Shown: piece by piece, positions 1-6,681 of the stretch | How positions within the stretch are numbered: the stretch's first letter is position 1 | Layout of the letters: every line of letters starts with the position of its first letter | Source of the DNA: an uncultured Brevibacterium sp. | GTDB taxonomy: Bacteria > Actinomycetota > Actinomycetes > Actinomycetales > Brevibacteriaceae | Reading direction: 5' to 3' | Assembly: GCA_902489215.1 (NCBI GenBank) | Contig: CABTZE010000008.1 | Location: 1 to 26,740 of the forward strand | Length of the DNA: 26,740 nt | Notes under the pieces: model-generated | What the model was told of the DNA's origin: nothing | Database searches by the model: none | What the model saw: only the letters and a program-made list of their open reading frames with translations | Made by a program: the position numbers and the translations under genes

Positions 1-48
1 GACCTTTTCCTTACCATGGAAACGCTCTGCCGACTGAGCTATTGGGGC
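1..48 (-). tRNA. tRNA-Thr (anticodon GGT), 3' part cut off by window edge
   Basis: Read on the minus strand, the sequence starts with acceptor strand GCCCCAA, then TA, D-stem GCTC/GAGC with an AGTCGGCA loop, and anticodon stem TTTCC/GGAAA enclosing the loop ATGGTAA. U33 is present and the anticodon is GGT, so it reads ACC/ACU threonine codons. The T-arm and 3' acceptor half lie beyond position 1. The cloverleaf halves that are visible pair fully. The mature 5' end is placed at position 48 because acceptor position 1 is the G opposite c48. Confidence 0.9.
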
Positions 49-59
49 AACGAGAACTA

Positions 60-88
60 ACTTTACACATCACTTCGGCGAATGCAAA
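60..88 (-). promoter_or_regulatory. Probable promoter of tRNA-Thr
   Basis: On the minus strand a TAAAGT -10 hexamer (60-65) lies 11 nt upstream of the mature tRNA 5' end. It is preceded after a 17-nt spacer by TTTGCA (83-88), which matches 4 of 6 bases of the -35 consensus. Position and spacing fit a stable-RNA promoter. Assigned by eye only. Confidence 0.5.
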
Positions 89-142
89 ATCCGCGCAGAG
101 AGATCAGGTCGAGACCTCCGTCACAGGCACTGGCCCAGCGAC

Positions 143-937
143 TCACACGTCGAACTTCGCGGTCAGATAGCCCTGCAGCCGACCCAGCTGGTTCGTGATG
201 ATCCCACTGACGCCAGCAGACAGAAGAGCGTCCCAACCCTCGGGAGCGTCCACCGTGTGCACATTGACGCACAGATCGAGCTCGCGAATCTCCTCAACCA
301 GCTCACGGCGCGATTTGAAGCCGCGGAACGACGGCGCGTAGCCGATTCCCTCGAGGCGCTGCACAAGCTCGACATCGCCCTCCTTGGGCACCACCCGCAG
401 CAAGATCCGCGGAATATGCCCGGCGACCGCCTGACAGCTGTGGAGCGTGTGCTGCGAAAAGCTCTGCAGAACCACCCGGTCGGCCATCCCGTGCTGAGTA
501 ATGAGGTCGACCACCGCGGCGACTCCCCCGGCATCCCAGTCGCCCTTCAGTTCCAAGAGGAGCCAGCCGCCGCGGAAGGACATGCTGTACAGAACAGCAT
601 CCAAATGCGGAATCCGCTGCCCCGCGAAGCCCGGGCCAAGCCACGATCCGGCATCGGCCAAAGAGATCTGCTCATCCGCCAGGTTCGCAACAGCGCCCGA
701 AGCATCCGTCGTGCGATTCAGCGTGGGATCATGCAGCACCAGCGGAGTGCCGTCAGCACTGAGGTGCACATCGATTTCAATGAAATCCGCCTCGAGAGCA
801 CGCGCAGCGTCGATCGCCGCCATCGTGTTCTCGGGAACAGCCCCCGAATAGCCCCTGTGCGCAATCGCCCAGGGCTTTCCGCCTCGGCCGGGCACCCTGT
901 CGATGCCCCGCTCCCGCAGGAACTGCGTGAACATCAC
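143..937 (-). CDS. Glycerophosphodiester phosphodiesterase family protein
   Basis: A 264-residue protein of the GDPD TIM-barrel family, which hydrolyses glycerophosphodiesters to sn-glycerol 3-phosphate and an alcohol. Visible signatures are AHRG with His27 and Arg28, PENT at about 35-38, the metal-binding Glu54 and Asp56 in FIEIDVHLS, and the second catalytic His69 in VLHDPTLNRTT. A later LLLELKG strand carries the expected Glu and Lys. No signal peptide is visible, so it is probably cytoplasmic and acts on imported diesters. The start GTG at 937 overlaps the gdhA stop (TGA, 936-934). An in-frame ATG immediately follows at 934, so the start could shift by one codon. The pair is probably one transcript with translational coupling. 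Substrate is not determined. Confidence 0.9.
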   Translation of the reverse strand: MMFTQFLRERGIDRVPGRGGKPWAIAHRGYSGAVPENTMAAIDAARALEADFIEIDVHLSADGTPLVLHDPTLNRTTDASGAVANLADEQISLADAGSWLGPGFAGQRIPHLDAVLYSMSFRGGWLLLELKGDWDAGGVAAVVDLITQHGMADRVVLQSFSQHTLHSCQAVAGHIPRILLRVVPKEGDVELVQRLEGIGYAPSFRGFKSRRELVEEIRELDLCVNVHTVDAPEGWDALLSAGVSGIITNQLGRLQGYLTAKFDV

Positions 938-2277
938 ACCACCCCGAAGGCAAGCATCGCATCAGCAACCTTGCGGAAACCGGCAATGTTCGCGCCCATC
1001 GCATAGTTGCCGGGGTGGTTGTACTCATCGGCCGTAGCCAAGCAGGTTTCGTGAATGTTCTTCATGATCTGCGTCAGGCGCGCCTCCGTGTACTCAAAAG
1101 TCCACGAGTCACGTTCAGCGTTCTGCTGCATTTCCAGCGCAGAGGTCGCAACACCACCTGCGTTTGCCGCCTTGCCCGGGCCGTACGGCACGCCCGCATC
1201 GGCGAAGATGGCAACCGCCTCGTGCGTACAGGGCATATTCGCGCCTTCGGCAACAACCCGCAGGCCGTTCTTCACCAGCTTTGCGGCCGCCTTACCGTCC
1301 AGCTCGTTCTGCGTGGCACACGGAAGGGCGATGTCCATCGGGACTTCCCACACGGAGCCGTTCTTGACGTACTTCGCGTTCCCGCCGCGGCGCTGGGCGT
1401 ATTCGCTGATGCGGCCGCGCTCTTCCAGTTTGATCTGCTTGAGCAGGTCCAGGTCGATGCCGTCGGGGTCGTAGACGTAGCCCCCTGAGTCGCTGGCGGT
1501 GACAGCCAGACCGCCCAGCTGGTGCACTTTTTCGATTGCGTAGATCGCAACATTTCCAGACCCGGAAACACCGACCCGCGCGCCGTCAAATGATCCGCCG
1601 ATGCTGGCAAGCATTTCGCCGGCGAAAATCGCACAGCCGTAGCCGGTGGCCTCGGTGCGGACCAGCGAACCGCCCCAGGAAAGACCCTTACCGGTGAGTA
1701 CACCGGATTCATAGCGATTGGTGATTCGCTTGTACTGGCCGAACAGGTAGCCGATCTCACGGGAACCAACCCCGATGTCGCCGGCGGGAACGTCGGTGTA
1801 CTCGCCGAGGTAGCGGTAGAGCTCCGTCATAAAGGACTGGCAGAAGCGCATGACTTCGTCATCAGACTTCCCGTGCGGGTCGAAGTCAGCTCCGCCCTTA
1901 CCGCCGCCGATCGGAAGACCGGTCAGCGAGTTCTTGAAGATCTGCTCAAAGCCCAAGAACTTGATGATGCCGAGGTTGACCGACGGGTGGAAACGCAAAC
2001 CGCCCTTGTACGGACCGAGCGCCGAGTTGAACTCAACGCGGAAGCCGCGGTTGATCTGCACCTGGCCCTTGTCATCGACCCATGGAACTCGGAAGATCAG
2101 CTGGCGCTCCGGTTCGCACATCTGCGCGACAATCCGCGCGTCAGCGTATTCCGGGTGGCGGTTGCCCAGTGCGCGCAGTGAGCTGAGGACTTCGCGGACG
2201 GCCTGGTGGAACTCAGGTTCTGCCGGGTTGCGGGCAATGACCTTTTCCTGCAGGTCGTCAATTGTTTCCAGTGTCAC
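934..2277 (-). CDS. gdhA: NADP-specific glutamate dehydrogenase
   Basis: Catalyses reductive amination of 2-oxoglutarate with ammonium and NADPH to glutamate in the cytoplasm. The 447-residue length equals that of well-known actinobacterial hexameric enzymes. Substrate-site signatures are PYKGGLRFHP (89-98), KFLGFEQIFKN (106-116) and GGGKGGADFDP (124-134) with the catalytic Lys127, followed by VPAGDIGVG. The C-terminal Rossmann domain has VGVSGSGNVA. The downstream SDSGG after the second strand is typical of NADP-preferring members. The start is GTG at 2277, preceded by the purine-rich GAGGGGAG as ribosome site. A TATTAT -10 candidate lies at 2337-2342. It is followed, with overlapping ends, by the glycerophosphodiester phosphodiesterase gene. 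Confidence 0.97.
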   Translation of the reverse strand: MTLETIDDLQEKVIARNPAEPEFHQAVREVLSSLRALGNRHPEYADARIVAQMCEPERQLIFRVPWVDDKGQVQINRGFRVEFNSALGPYKGGLRFHPSVNLGIIKFLGFEQIFKNSLTGLPIGGGKGGADFDPHGKSDDEVMRFCQSFMTELYRYLGEYTDVPAGDIGVGSREIGYLFGQYKRITNRYESGVLTGKGLSWGGSLVRTEATGYGCAIFAGEMLASIGGSFDGARVGVSGSGNVAIYAIEKVHQLGGLAVTASDSGGYVYDPDGIDLDLLKQIKLEERGRISEYAQRRGGNAKYVKNGSVWEVPMDIALPCATQNELDGKAAAKLVKNGLRVVAEGANMPCTHEAVAIFADAGVPYGPGKAANAGGVATSALEMQQNAERDSWTFEYTEARLTQIMKNIHETCLATADEYNHPGNYAMGANIAGFRKVADAMLAFGVV

Positions 2278-2336
2278 GCGGTATCTCCCCTCGCATCGGA
2301 CCCGAATGGGCCGGACCGTGTGGCGGTCTCAACCGA

Positions 2337-2342
2337 ATAATA
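2337..2342 (-). promoter_or_regulatory. Candidate -10 element for gdhA
   Basis: TATTAT on the minus strand, in the AT-rich patch of an otherwise GC-rich leader, about 60 nt upstream of the gdhA GTG. No clear -35 was seen. The expected leader of about 53 nt contains the GAGGGGAG ribosome site. Confidence 0.4.
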
Positions 2343-2421
2343 TTCCTCTGCCCGGATTCATGTGCATGCGACCATGATTTGGACCACAGCCGTGCGTGGC
2401 CGCAAAAACTGGGGGTACAGA

Positions 2422-2451
2422 AAAGGCCCCGACCGGAGGGTCGGAGCCTTT
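2422..2451 (-). terminator. Intrinsic terminator after tRNA-Tyr
   Basis: Thirteen-position stem (2422-2434 with 2439-2451) with a single C/A mismatch and a 4-nt loop. It lies 5 nt past the tRNA-Tyr 3' end. On the minus strand it ends in CCTTTTCTG, giving a short U-run. Confidence 0.8.
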
Positions 2452-2456
2452 GGCTG

Positions 2457-2538
2457 TGGCAGATGAAGGATTCGAACCTTCGAAGGCAATGCCGTCTGAT
2501 TTACAGTCAGATCCCTTTGGCCGCTCGGGCAATCTGCC
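2457..2538 (-). tRNA. tRNA-Tyr (anticodon GTA)
   Basis: On the minus strand the acceptor GGCAGAT pairs with ATCTGCC, with discriminator A at 2457. The anticodon stem CTGAC/ATCAG context encloses TGTAAA with anticodon GTA. A long variable arm (GACGGCATTGCCTTC region) marks a class II tRNA, as expected for bacterial tRNA-Tyr. The T-loop GGTTCGAATCC is intact. CCA is not encoded, so it must be added after transcription. The gene is 82 nt long. It stands alone between the gdhA unit and the divergent fetB-like gene. Confidence 0.97.
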
Positions 2539-2574
2539 GGGATTATGCTCTGCTTTTGGCTGAGCACTCGTAAC

Positions 2575-2580
2575 ACTATA
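2575..2580 (-). promoter_or_regulatory. Probable -10 element of tRNA-Tyr
   Basis: TATAGT (5 of 6 consensus bases) on the minus strand, 36 nt upstream of the mature tRNA 5' end. The region 17-18 nt further upstream has only a weak -35 match. Confidence 0.5.
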
Positions 2581-2673
2581 GACGCTCAAAGGTAAAAAGC
2601 GAAATCCTGTCTCGGCCCCACAACCGCCGCTCGCCTGAGCGAAAACCGAGCGCTGCCCTTTGCGTCTTCCGAC

Positions 2674-2679
2674 TACACT
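2674..2679 (+). promoter_or_regulatory. -10 element of a leaderless promoter for the fetB-like gene
   Basis: TACACT followed by exactly 7 nt and then the GTG at 2687. There is no Shine-Dalgarno sequence in front of that GTG. Spacing predicts transcription starting at the start codon. Confidence 0.6.
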
Positions 2680-2686
2680 TCGCGGC

Positions 2687-3457
2687 GTGGCTACCGTTCC
2701 TGACCTCCTGACCTCTCTGCCGGCCGCAGTCGTTCTCCTGGCTCTGCTCACCGGCCTGCTGCTGGCTGCCCGCATCCGCGCCCCGTGGTCGTCTGCCTAC
2801 GCTGTCCTCCGCGGATCTGTTCAGCTGGCCGTGCTCGCGTTCGTGCTGACAGGTGCACTCACATCCATCGGCTGGGTTGTTGTCTTCCTCTTCGTCATGT
2901 TCGCGGTCGCTTGGCGGGCCGCCTTCAAACGCGCTCGTTCCCTTGGTGAGTCGGTCGGTCTGGGACGCACGGCTGCGGTTATCGGAATCGGGATGTTCAC
3001 CGGCACCGCCGTCACTCTGCTGACGGTGTTCGGCCTGCGCGGGCTTGAGTTCTCACCGTCGTATCTGCTGGCGCTCGGCGGAATCGTCATCGGCAACTGC
3101 ATGACGTTCTCCACACTCACTGTCCAGCGTCTGCGCGCCCTTCTCCATGACCGCTGGCCCGAGGTCGAGGCGTGGCTGGCTCTCGGCGCCACTCCCCGAC
3201 AGGCAACTGCTCAGCTGGGGCGGGAGGCCGTGTACTCGGCTCTTGTCCCGAACGTCGACAAGACCCGCACGACGGGACTGGTCACACTGCCGGGTGCTTT
3301 TGTCGGCGCACTCTTCGGCGGATCCCCTCCGTACGAGGCGGGACTGTTCCAGATGTTTGTGCTCATCGGCATCATGACTGCCGGTGCGATCGTGTCGATC
3401 ACGATCACCACGACGCTCGCGCCGCGCGCCAAGAAGCCCATGCTCGACGACGCCTAG
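2687..3457 (+). CDS. FetB-like (UPF0014 family) ABC transporter permease
   Basis: Belongs to the UPF0014/YbbM/FetB family of membrane permeases; E. coli FetB works with the ATPase FetA in iron export. From the chosen GTG the protein has 256 residues. It shows about six to seven hydrophobic segments and family-typical stretches: ARIRAPWSSAYAVLRGSVQL, YLLALGGIVIGNCMTFSTLT, EAWLALGATPRQA, TTGLVTLPGAFVGALFGG and a FQMFVLIGIM segment. An upstream in-frame ATG at 2660 exists, but a TACACT element sits between it and the GTG at 2687, so I prefer the leaderless GTG. No FetA-like ATPase gene is adjacent. It is followed by yajQ in the same direction. Function as a metal exporter is inferred from the family only. 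Confidence 0.85.
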   Translation: MATVPDLLTSLPAAVVLLALLTGLLLAARIRAPWSSAYAVLRGSVQLAVLAFVLTGALTSIGWVVVFLFVMFAVAWRAAFKRARSLGESVGLGRTAAVIGIGMFTGTAVTLLTVFGLRGLEFSPSYLLALGGIVIGNCMTFSTLTVQRLRALLHDRWPEVEAWLALGATPRQATAQLGREAVYSALVPNVDKTRTTGLVTLPGAFVGALFGGSPPYEAGLFQMFVLIGIMTAGAIVSITITTTLAPRAKKPMLDDA

Positions 3458-3461
3458 CGCT

Positions 3462-3495
3462 TAGACTGTGGTCGATTCGTTGACGAACTAGGAGG
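3462..3495 (+). promoter_or_regulatory. Candidate -10 element and ribosome binding site of yajQ
   Basis: TAGACT at 3462-3467 is a good -10 just after the fetB-like stop codon. A strong AGGAGG at 3490-3495 lies 5 nt before the ATG. This gene is therefore leadered, unlike many neighbours. Confidence 0.55.
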
Positions 3496-3500
3496 CACTG

Positions 3501-3989
3501 ATGGCTGATTCAAGCTTTGACATTGTCAGCAAGGTCGACAAGCAGGAAGCGGACAACGCGCTCAACCAGGCGGCGAAGGAAATCCACTCCCGCTACGACT
3601 TCAAGGGCGTGGACCCCTCAATCGAGTGGTCTGGCGAAAAGGTCCTCATGAAGGCCAATTCGGAAGAGCGCGTTCTCGCTGTTCTCGACGTCTTTCAGTC
3701 CAAACTGGTCCGCCGCGGCATTTCTCTGAAGTCGCTCGATGCCGGCGATCCCTTTGCGTCCGGCAAGGAGTACCGGATCGAAGCGGCCATCAAGGAGGGC
3801 ATTGAGCAGAAGACCGCCAAGGAGATCTCCAAGATCATCCGCGACGAAGGCCCCAAGGGCGTCAAACCGCAGATCCAGGGCGACGAGCTGCGCGTCTCCT
3901 CGAAGAAGCGCGACGACCTGCAGGCTGTCATCGCACTGCTCAAGGGCAAGGACCTCGACGTCGACCTGCAGTTCGTCAACTACCGCTGA
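3501..3989 (+). CDS. YajQ-family cyclic-di-GMP / nucleotide-binding protein
   Basis: A 162-residue YajQ family protein (two repeated ferredoxin-like alpha/beta folds), the full usual length. The N-terminus SSFDIVSKVDKQEADNALNQ and the segments EIHSRYDFKG, KSLDAGDPFASGKEYR, KEISKIIRDEGPKGVKPQIQGDELRVSSKKRDDLQAVI and the end LQFVNYR are strongly conserved in the family. Members bind nucleotides or RNA, and some bind cyclic-di-GMP as transcription co-regulators in proteobacteria. The role in actinobacteria is not established. The start is ATG at 3501 with an excellent AGGAGG. It ends in a perfect palindromic terminator shared with the convergent fprA. Confidence 0.95.
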   Translation: MADSSFDIVSKVDKQEADNALNQAAKEIHSRYDFKGVDPSIEWSGEKVLMKANSEERVLAVLDVFQSKLVRRGISLKSLDAGDPFASGKEYRIEAAIKEGIEQKTAKEISKIIRDEGPKGVKPQIQGDELRVSSKKRDDLQAVIALLKGKDLDVDLQFVNYR

Positions 3990-4035
3990 CGATTCCGGGT
4001 GAGCGCAAGTCGCGCCACCGACAACCGGAGCAGAA

Positions 4036-4063
4036 AGGGCGAGGCGGAATTCCGCCTCGCCCT
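4036..4063. terminator. Bidirectional intrinsic terminator between yajQ and fprA
   Basis: A perfect 28-bp palindrome centred on GAATTC, flanked by GAAA on the left and CTGTGTT on the right. The two convergent genes end 47 nt to its left and 26 nt to its right, so it can serve both. The T-tracts are short in both directions, as is common in high-GC genomes. Confidence 0.8.
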
Positions 4064-4088
4064 CTGTGTTCGGGAGATCTGGTCTGAA

Positions 4089-5477
4089 CTAGGCCATCTT
4101 CTTGGCCGCTTCGACCATTGCTTCGCGCGTAGCGAGCTTGATGCGCTCACGGCCGTGAGGTTCACCGGCGGCCTTTTCGGCGGCCTCAATGCGGTGGTAG
4201 CCCTCCCAGTCGATGTAGTCGATGCCCTTTTCGGCAAGCAGGTCGATGATGGCGTCTTCTTCCGGCTTGGCGGGCTCGGGCAGGCGGCCTGCTTCGTAGT
4301 CTTCGATGATGTGGCCGATGGTCTCGAGGGCGTCGCCCTTCGTGTGACCGATCAGGCCAACCGGGCCCCGCTTGATCCAGCCGGTGGTGTACAGGCCGGG
4401 AATGTGGTCTTCCGCCTGTGCGGTGGCCATTGAATCACCGTCGATGACACGGCCTTCGATATTCGTGATGACGCCCCGTCGCTCATCAAACGGCAGTTCC
4501 GGCAGTTTTGTTCCGAAGTAGCCGACCGCGCGGTACACGGCGTCCATCGGCCAGTCGGTGGTCTTGCCGGTGCCGTTGACACCGCCGGAACCGTCAAGTT
4601 CCTGGCGCTCCGTGCGCAGTGCGGTCACACCGCTTTCCTCGTCGCCGACGATTTCGACAGGAGCTTCGAGGAAGTGCAGGTGGAGACGGCGCTTAGCGCC
4701 GGTGTCTTCGCGCAGCGTGAAGTCGGTGAGGGTCTTGGTGACCTGCTTGACCTGGTTCGACGTGCGGATTGCTTCCATGGAGCCTTCGTCGAACTCGAAG
4801 TCCTCCGGGTACACCACGATGTCGACGTCGTCTGCCTGACCGAGTTCGCGGATTTCCAGCGGAGTGAACTTCGCCTGCGCGGGACCGCGGCGGCCGAAGA
4901 TGTGCACGTCGGTGACAGTGCTCTTCTTCAGGCCTTCGTACACGTGGTCGGGAATCTCTGTCGACAGCAGGTCGTCAGCCTGCTTGGCGAGGATGCGCGC
5001 AACGTCCAATGCGACGTTTCCGTTGCCGATGACGGCAACCTTTTCGGCTTCCAGCGGCCATTCCTGCGACACGTCCGGATGGGAGTCGTACCAGTTGACG
5101 AACTCAGCGGCGCCGTAGGACCGCGGAAGGTCCACACCTGGGATCGGCAACTTCGTGTCGATGAAGCAGCCCGTGGAGAAGATAACCGCGTCGTAGTGTT
5201 CCTGCAGTTCCTCCAGCGTGATGTCCGTGCCGTAGTCGACATTGCCGAACAGGCGCAGCTGGTGGCGGTCCATGACGCGGATGAGCGCGTTCGTGATTCC
5301 CTTGATGCGGGGGTGGTCGGGTGCGACGCCGTAGCGAACAAGACCGAAAGGCGCCGGCAGGCGCTCGAAAAGATCGATGCTGACATCGAAGTCACGTTCT
5401 TCTTTGGTCATGAGATCAGCGGCGTAGATACCCGCCGGACCAGCACCGACAATGGCCAAGCGCAGAGGACGACTCAA
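4089..5477 (-). CDS. fprA: Ferredoxin/NADP(+) reductase, adrenodoxin reductase type
   Basis: A 462-residue FAD- and NADP-binding oxidoreductase of the FprA/adrenodoxin reductase family, which passes electrons from NADPH to ferredoxins that feed cytochrome P450 and other iron-sulfur enzymes. FAD motif GAGPAG at 11-16, the family block LPAPFGLVRYGVAPDH (40-55), NADP motif IGNGNVALDVARIL (150-163), FGRRGPAQAKFT, and the C-terminal GWIKRGPVGLIGHTKGDA are visible. The start is a TTG at 5477, supported by AGGTGA 5 nt upstream and by the normal family N-terminus directly after it. It is divergent from the RarD-type gene. Cytoplasmic. A partial DtxR-like palindrome lies upstream. Confidence 0.95.
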   Translation of the reverse strand: MSRPLRLAIVGAGPAGIYAADLMTKEERDFDVSIDLFERLPAPFGLVRYGVAPDHPRIKGITNALIRVMDRHQLRLFGNVDYGTDITLEELQEHYDAVIFSTGCFIDTKLPIPGVDLPRSYGAAEFVNWYDSHPDVSQEWPLEAEKVAVIGNGNVALDVARILAKQADDLLSTEIPDHVYEGLKKSTVTDVHIFGRRGPAQAKFTPLEIRELGQADDVDIVVYPEDFEFDEGSMEAIRTSNQVKQVTKTLTDFTLREDTGAKRRLHLHFLEAPVEIVGDEESGVTALRTERQELDGSGGVNGTGKTTDWPMDAVYRAVGYFGTKLPELPFDERRGVITNIEGRVIDGDSMATAQAEDHIPGLYTTGWIKRGPVGLIGHTKGDALETIGHIIEDYEAGRLPEPAKPEEDAIIDLLAEKGIDYIDWEGYHRIEAAEKAAGEPHGRERIKLATREAMVEAAKKMA

Positions 5478-5481
5478 AGTA

Positions 5482-5487
5482 TCACCT
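5482..5487 (-). promoter_or_regulatory. Ribosome binding site deciding the TTG start of fprA
   Basis: AGGTGA on the minus strand, 4-5 nt upstream of TTG 5477, complementary to the UCACCU of the 16S rRNA 3' end. No ATG or GTG in frame gives a better family N-terminus. Confidence 0.65.
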
Positions 5488-5541
5488 TTCCCTATATCCG
5501 ACGGTCAATTGTACGCACCGCCATTTAGGAAAGGAAGCTGT

Positions 5542-5547
5542 ACTCTA
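5542..5547 (-). promoter_or_regulatory. Candidate -10 element of fprA
   Basis: TAGAGT on the minus strand, predicting a leader of about 58 nt. The same hexamer (within TAATAGAGT) is the -10 of menB in this window. No clear -35. Confidence 0.45.
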
Positions 5548-5566
5548 TTAAGGAAGACTTGCCTTC
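5548..5566. promoter_or_regulatory. Possible DtxR/IdeR-like operator in the fprA-rarD intergenic region
   Basis: A 19-bp imperfect inverted repeat with half sites AAGGAAG and CTTGCCTT, matching by eye 11 of 19 positions of the general IdeR/DtxR consensus. It lies directly upstream of the fprA -10 and overlaps a TTGCCT -35 candidate for the divergent gene. The match is weak and could be chance. Confidence 0.2.
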
Positions 5567-5583
5567 CCGGCTGCACGCGGGTC

Positions 5584-5589
5584 TACACT
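5584..5589 (+). promoter_or_regulatory. -10 element of a leaderless promoter for the RarD-type gene
   Basis: TACACT followed by 7 nt and the GTG at 5597. A possible -35, TTGCCT, lies at 5559-5564 with a 19-nt spacer. No Shine-Dalgarno sequence precedes the GTG. Confidence 0.6.
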
Positions 5590-5596
5590 CGCGAAT

Positions 5597-6652
5597 GTGA
5601 CCGACGACTCAGCTTCTTCACCGATTCAGGCCGCTGCGGCAACGACGCCCGCACACGACGCCGCCACCGGAGCCCCCGCCGCAAGCACCGAGCTTCCCCT
5701 TGACGAAGCGCGCCGTCGCCGCGACGGACTCGTTCTGGGCATCGGCGGATACCTGTTCTGGGGAAGCATGCCGCTCATCTTTGCGGCAGCCGCCCCGGCG
5801 AGCGCCTTCGAGATCCTGGCCCACCGAATCATCTGGTGTTTGGTGTTCTGCACGCTGCTGCTGGTTTTCGCGCGCGGACTGGGGCGCACGTGGAAGCTGG
5901 CGCGCAGCCCGAAGATCTTCGGCACTCTGGCCGCAGCATCGCTGTTCGTCGGCATCAACTGGCTGGTGTTCATCCTCGGCGTTGAATCCGGCCGCGTGAC
6001 AGAAGTCGCACTCGGCTACTACATCAACCCGCTGCTGACAGTTGCGCTCGGCATCATCTTCCTGCGCGAACGCCTGCGCCCACTGCAGTGGATCGCTATG
6101 GGCCTGGGCCTCGTCTCAGTTTTCGTCATCACGATCTCCGAGGGCATCGTGCCGTGGCTGGGTCTGGCCGTAGCTGTCAGCTTCGGCCTCTACGGCCTTG
6201 TGAAGTCCAAGGTCGGCTCCCGCGTCGGCGCACTCGAAGGCCTGACGATTGAATCCTTTATCCTCACGCTCCCCAGCATCGTCATCCTCGTCCTCGTGGA
6301 GGTCAACGGTCGGGGCACTTTCACAACGGAAGGCACCTGGCACACCGTCCTGCTTCTGCTCATGGGACCGATCACGGCCATTCCCCTGCTGCTGTTCTCC
6401 GCGGCCACACGCCGAATTCCGCTCAGCTGGGTTGGCATGATGCAGTACATCACCCCGACCTTGCAGTTCCTCACCGCGCTGCTGATCTTCGGTGAACACA
6501 TGTCGCGCGGACAGTGGTGGGGCTTCATCATCATCTGGGTGACGGTTGCACTCATCGGCGCCGATTCGATTCACGCCGGCAATCGCGCACGCCGGGCAAA
6601 GCGGGCGGTGCTGCACACCGCTGCAAACGTGGACGAACCGACTGCCGGCTGA
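5597..6652 (+). CDS. rarD: RarD-type EamA/DMT superfamily transporter
   Basis: A 351-residue integral membrane protein of the drug/metabolite transporter superfamily, RarD subgroup. After a 45-residue Ala/Pro-rich cytoplasmic N-terminus the RarD signature GIGGYLFWGSMPLIFAAA appears, then AFEILAHRIIWCLVF, GINWLVFILGVESGRVTEVALGYYINPLL and a second half with about five more helices, ending in LSWVGMMQYITPTLQFLTALLIFGE. Ten membrane segments are expected. Substrate is unknown; the family was named for chloramphenicol sensitivity but transport data are sparse. The GTG start is chosen because TACACT precedes it by 7 nt and stops limit earlier starts. It converges on the prenyl synthase gene with only about 29 nt between the stops. 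Confidence 0.9.
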   Translation: MTDDSASSPIQAAAATTPAHDAATGAPAASTELPLDEARRRRDGLVLGIGGYLFWGSMPLIFAAAAPASAFEILAHRIIWCLVFCTLLLVFARGLGRTWKLARSPKIFGTLAAASLFVGINWLVFILGVESGRVTEVALGYYINPLLTVALGIIFLRERLRPLQWIAMGLGLVSVFVITISEGIVPWLGLAVAVSFGLYGLVKSKVGSRVGALEGLTIESFILTLPSIVILVLVEVNGRGTFTTEGTWHTVLLLLMGPITAIPLLLFSAATRRIPLSWVGMMQYITPTLQFLTALLIFGEHMSRGQWWGFIIIWVTVALIGADSIHAGNRARRAKRAVLHTAANVDEPTAG

Positions 6653-6681
6653 AGTCGGCTACGCCGCGAGAGCTGAGGAGA

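Noticed and set aside
4674..5528. 284-residue plus-strand open frame opposite fprA
   Set aside because: Antisense shadow without recognisable domain or ribosome site; fprA on the other strand is unambiguous.
6653..6681. Terminator between rarD and the prenyl synthase gene
   Set aside because: Only a short imperfect GCCGGC/GTCGGC hairpin reaching into the rarD end, without a T-tract in either direction.
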